This document shows positions 60,001-64,000 of a stretch of 64,000 nucleotides of DNA, piece by piece (the first letter of the stretch is position 1; each line of letters starts with the position of its first letter). The position numbers were made by a program, and so were the translations under genes. The DNA is from Labyrinthula sp. Ha. Lineage: Eukaryota > Sar > Bigyra > Labyrinthulida > Labyrinthulaceae. The notes under the pieces are model-generated. The model was given only the letters and a program-made list of their open reading frames with translations, had not been told where the DNA came from and did not search any database. The stretch lies in contig JAALGZ010000008.1 in the NCBI GenBank assembly GCA_015227615.1, positions 744,001 through 808,000 of the forward strand, written 5' to 3'.

Positions 60001-61645
60001 TTTCTTTAGATCTGTTTTAAGTCATTAATTTGGCTGTTTTGCTCTTGTAGGTTGGGCACTATAGCATCCCTCTTTATCCAGCTTGATTACTTGAGACTCT
60101 TTATCACTTCCTCAGTGTACTACGAAGTAGTTACGCTGTACTGCATTCTAAGTCCCGAATAATAATAATCTTCACTAGCTTTAATCAAGCGGTCAAAATT
60201 TTGTCCATCGTGGAATATTTCTTTTACTAACCACAGGCTTGTTTACTCGTCAAAAATATTTTGCTCCGCTCGATGTTATATTCTGCGTTCATTTTCTCAA
60301 TCCCCACATTTTTTTCCTGGACTGCTCCAATTTTAATCGTTCCATTGGTTATTGTAACTTCTAGCTTTCAATTGGAAATTCGTAATTAAGGTGATGTTGA
60401 GATATTAAATTCGCAAATCCGGCCATGCCCTTGTCTCAGAAATTAGAAATAGTTTACTGTTCAGAAAAGAACCTTCCCGTCTTTCAAACTTGATATCGTT
60501 GCATCTAACGAGCTTAGATGCATTTCCCAGCATTTATTAATGTTAGATCTAAAGAAAAGATAAAGTAAATGACTGAAATAAGTATCACAACAGCAACTTT
60601 GTTTCACTCCTATTTGTTCACTTAGCCTAGTATTTCATTAGGGCAATGCTGATTTCTAGTGAGCTTATGAAGGTGCGTCTTGGCACTCGCTTTAATAAGG
60701 CTTTCTAAAAATTTACTCAGGTCTGCAGCTCAGCACCGGAAATTTTTTGGTGGGTTTGGAGTCACTGTGACAGGGTCTTCACGGAACTGGAACAGTACAT
60801 GTGTCTTGAACTAAGGGTGTTGTTTCGAGGAAGTTATTTGAGCCCTGTCGATGCTGTAAAGCAGGATTTATTTATCTGAGTCTTCCAAGTTTGTTTTGTT
60901 ATTTATTTGGATTTGGAGTCGATCTTGGCAGTGGCTAGATGTAAAGTTCGCCTTTTCATTACATTTTAAACGGGTATTGACGGTTTGCATATTACTTTGA
61001 GTGATATCGAGTTTTCCCAGATAACTTGAATGAGTTTTGATATTATAATGAGTTTGAGTTGAGGTTCTGACTAAATGGCTCAGTAGGTTGTCCTCTTCAA
61101 TACTTGATTCTAATAGGAACATCGGAGATAACACTGGTTGCCTATAAATATCTTTCAGATCCAATCTAGCCCCTAGAAATTCCGGGGTCGGGTGATCGAT
61201 TTAGCATGGTCTTGATACGGCATAAAATTGTAGCTCAAAAGTCTGGGCGATTTAACACCTGGAAATGTGAGCCAAATATCATTTGAGACATTTGACCTTC
61301 GTTCGTGAAGCTCCTGTGTTCCTAGATAAGTTTTAATAACGCTTAAATGTTCTTACAGTTCCTAAGTATTGTACCTGATGTTTTAAGTCTCTTGACAGTT
61401 AGATATTGTAGTGCTCTCCACCCAATAAATTGTTCTATTAAAAAAAGCTAATATCATATAAGGAATATTAATGTCCAGAAAATAAATCAGAACTCAAAAC
61501 TATGATAATATCTTTTGATATTTAATAATGTTTCCTTAAATAGTACTCCTTGTTGTGGTATAGCAGAGAGACCGAAATTTCGATCGAGAAAGAGGCTCAT
61601 GAGAAGAAATATGTTGTTGTCGGAAAACAGGTGACGAGCTAACTG
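57016..61645. other. 4.6-kb intergenic desert
   Basis: AT-rich; a CCAAT box (AGCCAATGA, about 57091) lies 76 bp upstream of the PDCD4-like start. A minus-strand frame open for about 110 codons without a starting ATG at 60868-61190 is coding-like in amino-acid use but has no family and cannot be tied to its neighbours. Nothing else is recognisable. Confidence 0.45.
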
Positions 61646-62057
61646 CTAGGAGCCTGAGGTTTCCACTGGTACTTTCTGTTTACGTGGTTTTTTATTCTGG
61701 TCATAGAAGCTACACCTGTCCAAAAGAATTTGGAAACATTTTGCAATAACTCTGCATCCTCCAGTGGTAATATCGTTCATAAGCAATACTGAAAGCATTT
61801 CCTCTTCCTTCCGTGTCGTAGCAAACCCGGGAGTATGGAGCAAGATCTTAATGTTGAAGCTATTCTGCTCCTTTCTTGCCGCCTTCCTGCAAATCATGTA
61901 AGGTTGGGTTGATTGTTAGAGCATATTTCTCGTTAGACTAAAACCCACAGATCTTGGTACGGTCAACCTTCACAGACACAAACCTAAATGCCATTGGATC
62001 AAGCGCTTCCCTTAGATTTAGCTGTCGTGAGAATGCTTGAATTTTGCTTATACTCAT
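61646..62057 (-). CDS. small two-exon gene, IST1-like segment
   Basis: Proposed 117-aa product. Exon 1 is 62057-61945 (MSISKIQAFSRQLNLREAL...), the 58-nt intron is 61944-61887 (GTTTTAG...TTTGCAG, with an internal CTCTAAC branch-like site), and exon 2 is 61886-61646. The join is in phase and removes the stop at the end of exon 1. A stretch from KAARKEQ through LLHTPGFATTRKEEEML to VIAKCFQILLDRCSF follows the helical pattern of IST1 (Lys/Arg-Glu helix, LL-x-x-G, basic-Glu helix, L-C-x-x-LL-x-R), but the usual downstream helices are absent. The IST1 reading is tentative; the gene could be truncated or have further exons. It is divergent from the KH gene with 386 bp between. Confidence 0.35.
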
Positions 62058-62443
62058 AGTAGTTTCTTTGTTTCCAAATACTTCGTTTTCTTACACATTC
62101 TTATGTTTAGAACCCTTCTTCTAAGAATCCAAGAACAAGTCTTTTCTCCTCAGACTATGTCTTTTCAAACTTCCAAGACATAGTGACGTGGCAGTAGGTA
62201 GAAAATTGCACCGAAAACATTGTATCTGTTGCTTCTTGGGAGCTAGACGTTAAGTAGAATTGCAACAAGAAACACTTGCCCGTTAAAAATTGTCAGTTTC
62301 AAAAGAAGAAAATTTCGATTTTCGAATTATTTGCTTATATTTTTCGCGCAAAGAAAAAGCTATAAGATATCTACAACGCTGTAGAAGAAGTATTATCCTG
62401 AAGAATACAAAGCTATAGCTGCAGAGAGAGGTTTTGGCAGGAA
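62058..62443. promoter_or_regulatory. divergent promoter region upstream of the KH gene
   Basis: 386 bp between two start codons. It holds TGACGTGGCA at 62184-62193, the reverse complement of the first ten bases of the TGCCACGTCATTA element at the KNL1/MGME1 and Nup93 promoters. A CCCGTTAA (AACGGG on the other strand) lies about 62279-62286. A stop codon at 62399 closes the KH frame upstream, so translation starts at 62444 unless there is a 5' exon. Confidence 0.4.
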
Positions 62444-64000
62444 ATGAGATTGAAGGAGCTCTTTATGGGAACAGATAATTCAAAGGAAAAAAAGCTGGAT
62501 TCTGCTTCAGACGAAGTTCAGGTTGAAAATGTCCCCGGAAATATGGATAATAGTGCAGCAAAGAATCAAGAAGTGCACTCTAAAGTTAAAGAGAGCATTG
62601 CTAATTCTGAAGAGAAAAAGATAAAAAATAAAACATCTGGAAATATTTCAGGATATATTGATGAGCCTAGCACCACCCAAGCCAAGACATTACCAGCTGC
62701 AGAAGAAGGCTCTTCAGAAAAAACAGAAGATGAGCCTGGAAACTCAACTTCAGAGGACTGCTCTAAAATTAAACTTGGCAAACAAATCACAGATATTGTT
62801 GCCGATGTAATAAAGGAAAATTGCTTGGAAGAGATGTTGCCTAGTTTGGAAAAATCAGACAACTCCAGTTCGAACCTATGCTCTTCAAATACCTCTAGTT
62901 TGACCAAACCTCTTAAGGCTGTCAAGCAATCTCCCTTGGTTTCGTCTAACCCTATGAATAAAGACATGGATGAGTCAGCTGTGAGCCACAAGGATGGTGA
63001 GGACGTGAAAGAAAGAAAGCTTGGTCGAAGAAGATACAGTGCAGAAGCCTTGAAATACTACAAGCAAAACATGCACACTTACAATACCCACCAAAAGGAA
63101 ACGAACGAATCCATGGATTACCTAAGAGAAGGGACATCAACTATGTCCTATGCTTCCAAGGTTAAGTATAGCTATAATCCGAGACGGAAGAATTCTTATA
63201 ATGAAGCTATGGAGGAGGACCTTAGGCCACAGAGGGACAAATTGCTGAGAAAACAGGTCGCATTCGCTGTTGATGAAACCGTCTGTGGCTTGGTAATTGG
63301 CAAAGGTGGGGTTAACGTTAAAAAATTAGAAAAAATGCTGGGTGTCGAGATTATTGTTAATGCAAAGAAGGATGAAAATGCAACTAAGAGAATTGTTACA
63401 ATCCTTGGAACTAATCCTGCAGCCATTCAAAGGGCCAGAGATGAACTAGATTTTCAGCAGGTTTTTATTCCAGTCCTCGGTCCATATCAAATGCGATTAG
63501 TTGCAAAAGCAAGCCAAGATAAGTTCCAGAAATGGCGAGTTGAAAGTGGGTGTACAAGGGTAGAGTTTGAGCACACACTTGATGATTATGACCCTCAGAA
63601 ACACTCTAACATAACTCACCATGATGCAGTAGAAATGTTAGATATTGGATATTCTACAAGGCAAAAGATACAGCTTAAGAAGCAGGAAGCTACAAATAAT
63701 CATAACGGTTTCTTAAGGCTGGTGGGAACCAAAGAAGCAGTAAAGAAAGGACAAATCTTTATTGAGAATGAGTTGGACAGAGCGAACAAAATTGGAATGT
63801 TTGATCCCAAAACCAAGAAGGAGGAAGTAGAAAACACAAACTTCAGTGTAATGAATATGGACACAAATTATTCAAGAAATGCTCATTTTAAATCACAAAA
63901 TCGTGGAATTGGGTATGGAGTCCCTCATCAAGGGATGGCATATGAGCCTCACCATGTGTACGAACAAAAGAAATATAATTTAACTAATGGACAACCCTAC
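62444..64000 (+). CDS. KH-domain RNA-binding protein, 3' end beyond window
   Basis: Open from the first ATG to the window edge, 519 codons. The first 190 residues are Ser/Glu/Lys-rich and disordered. RRRYSAEALKYYKQNM (Y198) resembles an eIF4E-binding YxxxxL motif, though the position after Leu is Lys instead of hydrophobic. A KH domain covers about 268-335: FAVDETVCGLVIGKGGVNVKKLEK with the GxxG loop GKGG at 286-289, then GTNPAAIQRARDELD. After it, VFIPVLGPYQMRLVAKA and RLVGTKEAVKKGQIFIENEL look like a second, degenerate KH domain. The likely role is binding mRNA and controlling its translation or localisation. Confidence 0.8.
   Translation, partial: MRLKELFMGTDNSKEKKLDSASDEVQVENVPGNMDNSAAKNQEVHSKVKESIANSEEKKIKNKTSGNISGYIDEPSTTQAKTLPAAEEGSSEKTEDEPGNSTSEDCSKIKLGKQITDIVADVIKENCLEEMLPSLEKSDNSSSNLCSSNTSSLTKPLKAVKQSPLVSSNPMNKDMDESAVSHKDGEDVKERKLGRRRYSAEALKYYKQNMHTYNTHQKETNESMDYLREGTSTMSYASKVKYSYNPRRKNSYNEAMEEDLRPQRDKLLRKQVAFAVDETVCGLVIGKGGVNVKKLEKMLGVEIIVNAKKDENATKRIVTILGTNPAAIQRARDELDFQQVFIPVLGPYQMRLVAKASQDKFQKWRVESGCTRVEFEHTLDDYDPQKHSNITHHDAVEMLDIGYSTRQKIQLKKQEATNNHNGFLRLVGTKEAVKKGQIFIENELDRANKIGMFDPKTKKEEVENTNFSVMNMDTNYSRNAHFKSQNRGIGYGVPHQGMAYEPHHVYEQKKYNLTNGQPY

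Noticed and set aside
1-64000. tRNA, rRNA, snRNA, CRISPR or telomere arrays
   Set aside because: I looked for T-loop (GTTCGAATC-like) sequences with pairable arms, U6-like ACAGAGA, regular spaced repeats and TTAGGG-type tandems. Only isolated short matches were seen, none with supporting structure.
1-64000. AACGG alone as a regulatory signal
   Set aside because: A five-base word occurs many times by chance in 64 kb, so only extended AACGGTTT boxes close to start codons, preferably paired with the ACGT box, were given weight.
1-64000. Ciliate nuclear DNA as an explanation for tiny introns
   Set aside because: Conserved genes end at TAA, TAG and TGA without internal in-frame use, and the introns are longer than those of Stentor (15-16 nt) and Paramecium (about 25 nt). 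A ciliate with the standard code is not formally excluded.

Overview
The window is nuclear DNA from a eukaryote, most likely a protist. The genes are eukaryotic: ASF1 histone chaperone, Nup93/Nic96 nucleoporin, a PDCD4-like double-MA3 protein, a KH protein, a candidate KNL1 kinetochore scaffold and a DUF3128/Emi1-type protein. They are split by GT-AG introns of only 29-32 nt. TAA, TAG and TGA all act as stops, so the recoded ciliates are excluded. Such tiny introns plus the large NDPK-like protein would fit a stramenopile-type protist, but the lineage cannot be fixed from this sequence alone.

Layout. 1-10.5 kb: AT-rich DNA with no convincing gene. 10.5-17 kb: a dense island on both strands with a YdcZ/DUF606 transporter (-), a LEA2-like membrane protein (-), a Golgi-type glycosyltransferase (-), ASF1 (+) and an NDPK-like protein (-); the last two overlap at their stop codons. 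17-22.5 kb: desert with one decayed coding-like patch. 22.5-25.7 kb: a 1057-residue secreted/membrane protein with a LamG-type lectin domain (-). 25.8-30.4 kb: desert with one possible tiny membrane-protein gene. 30.4-31.6 kb: zinc alcohol dehydrogenase (-), with repeats and a nested hairpin upstream. 35.8-41.3 kb: island with an MGME1-like nuclease (-) and a KNL1 candidate (+) sharing a 57-bp divergent promoter, then an orphan gene (-). 41.3-50 kb: the longest desert. 50-57 kb: Nup93 (-), DUF3128 (-) and PDCD4-like (-). 57-61.6 kb: desert. 61.6-64 kb: a small IST1-like two-exon gene (-) divergent from a KH RNA-binding protein (+) that runs off the window.

Intron structures were rebuilt by hand from frame continuity and family conservation; five introns (ASF1, glycosyltransferase, Nup93, two in PDCD4) are well supported. 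Several genes serve nuclear and cell-division functions (ASF1, Nup93, candidate KNL1). The KNL1/MGME1 and Nup93 promoters share a 13-nt ACGT element paired with a Myb-like AACGGTTT box, and related ACGT elements lie upstream of ASF1 and the KH gene, which suggests a shared regulatory input. No tRNA, rRNA, intact transposon, CRISPR array or telomere repeat was recognised. The contrast between overlapping genes with minimal introns and multi-kilobase deserts is the most striking large-scale property.
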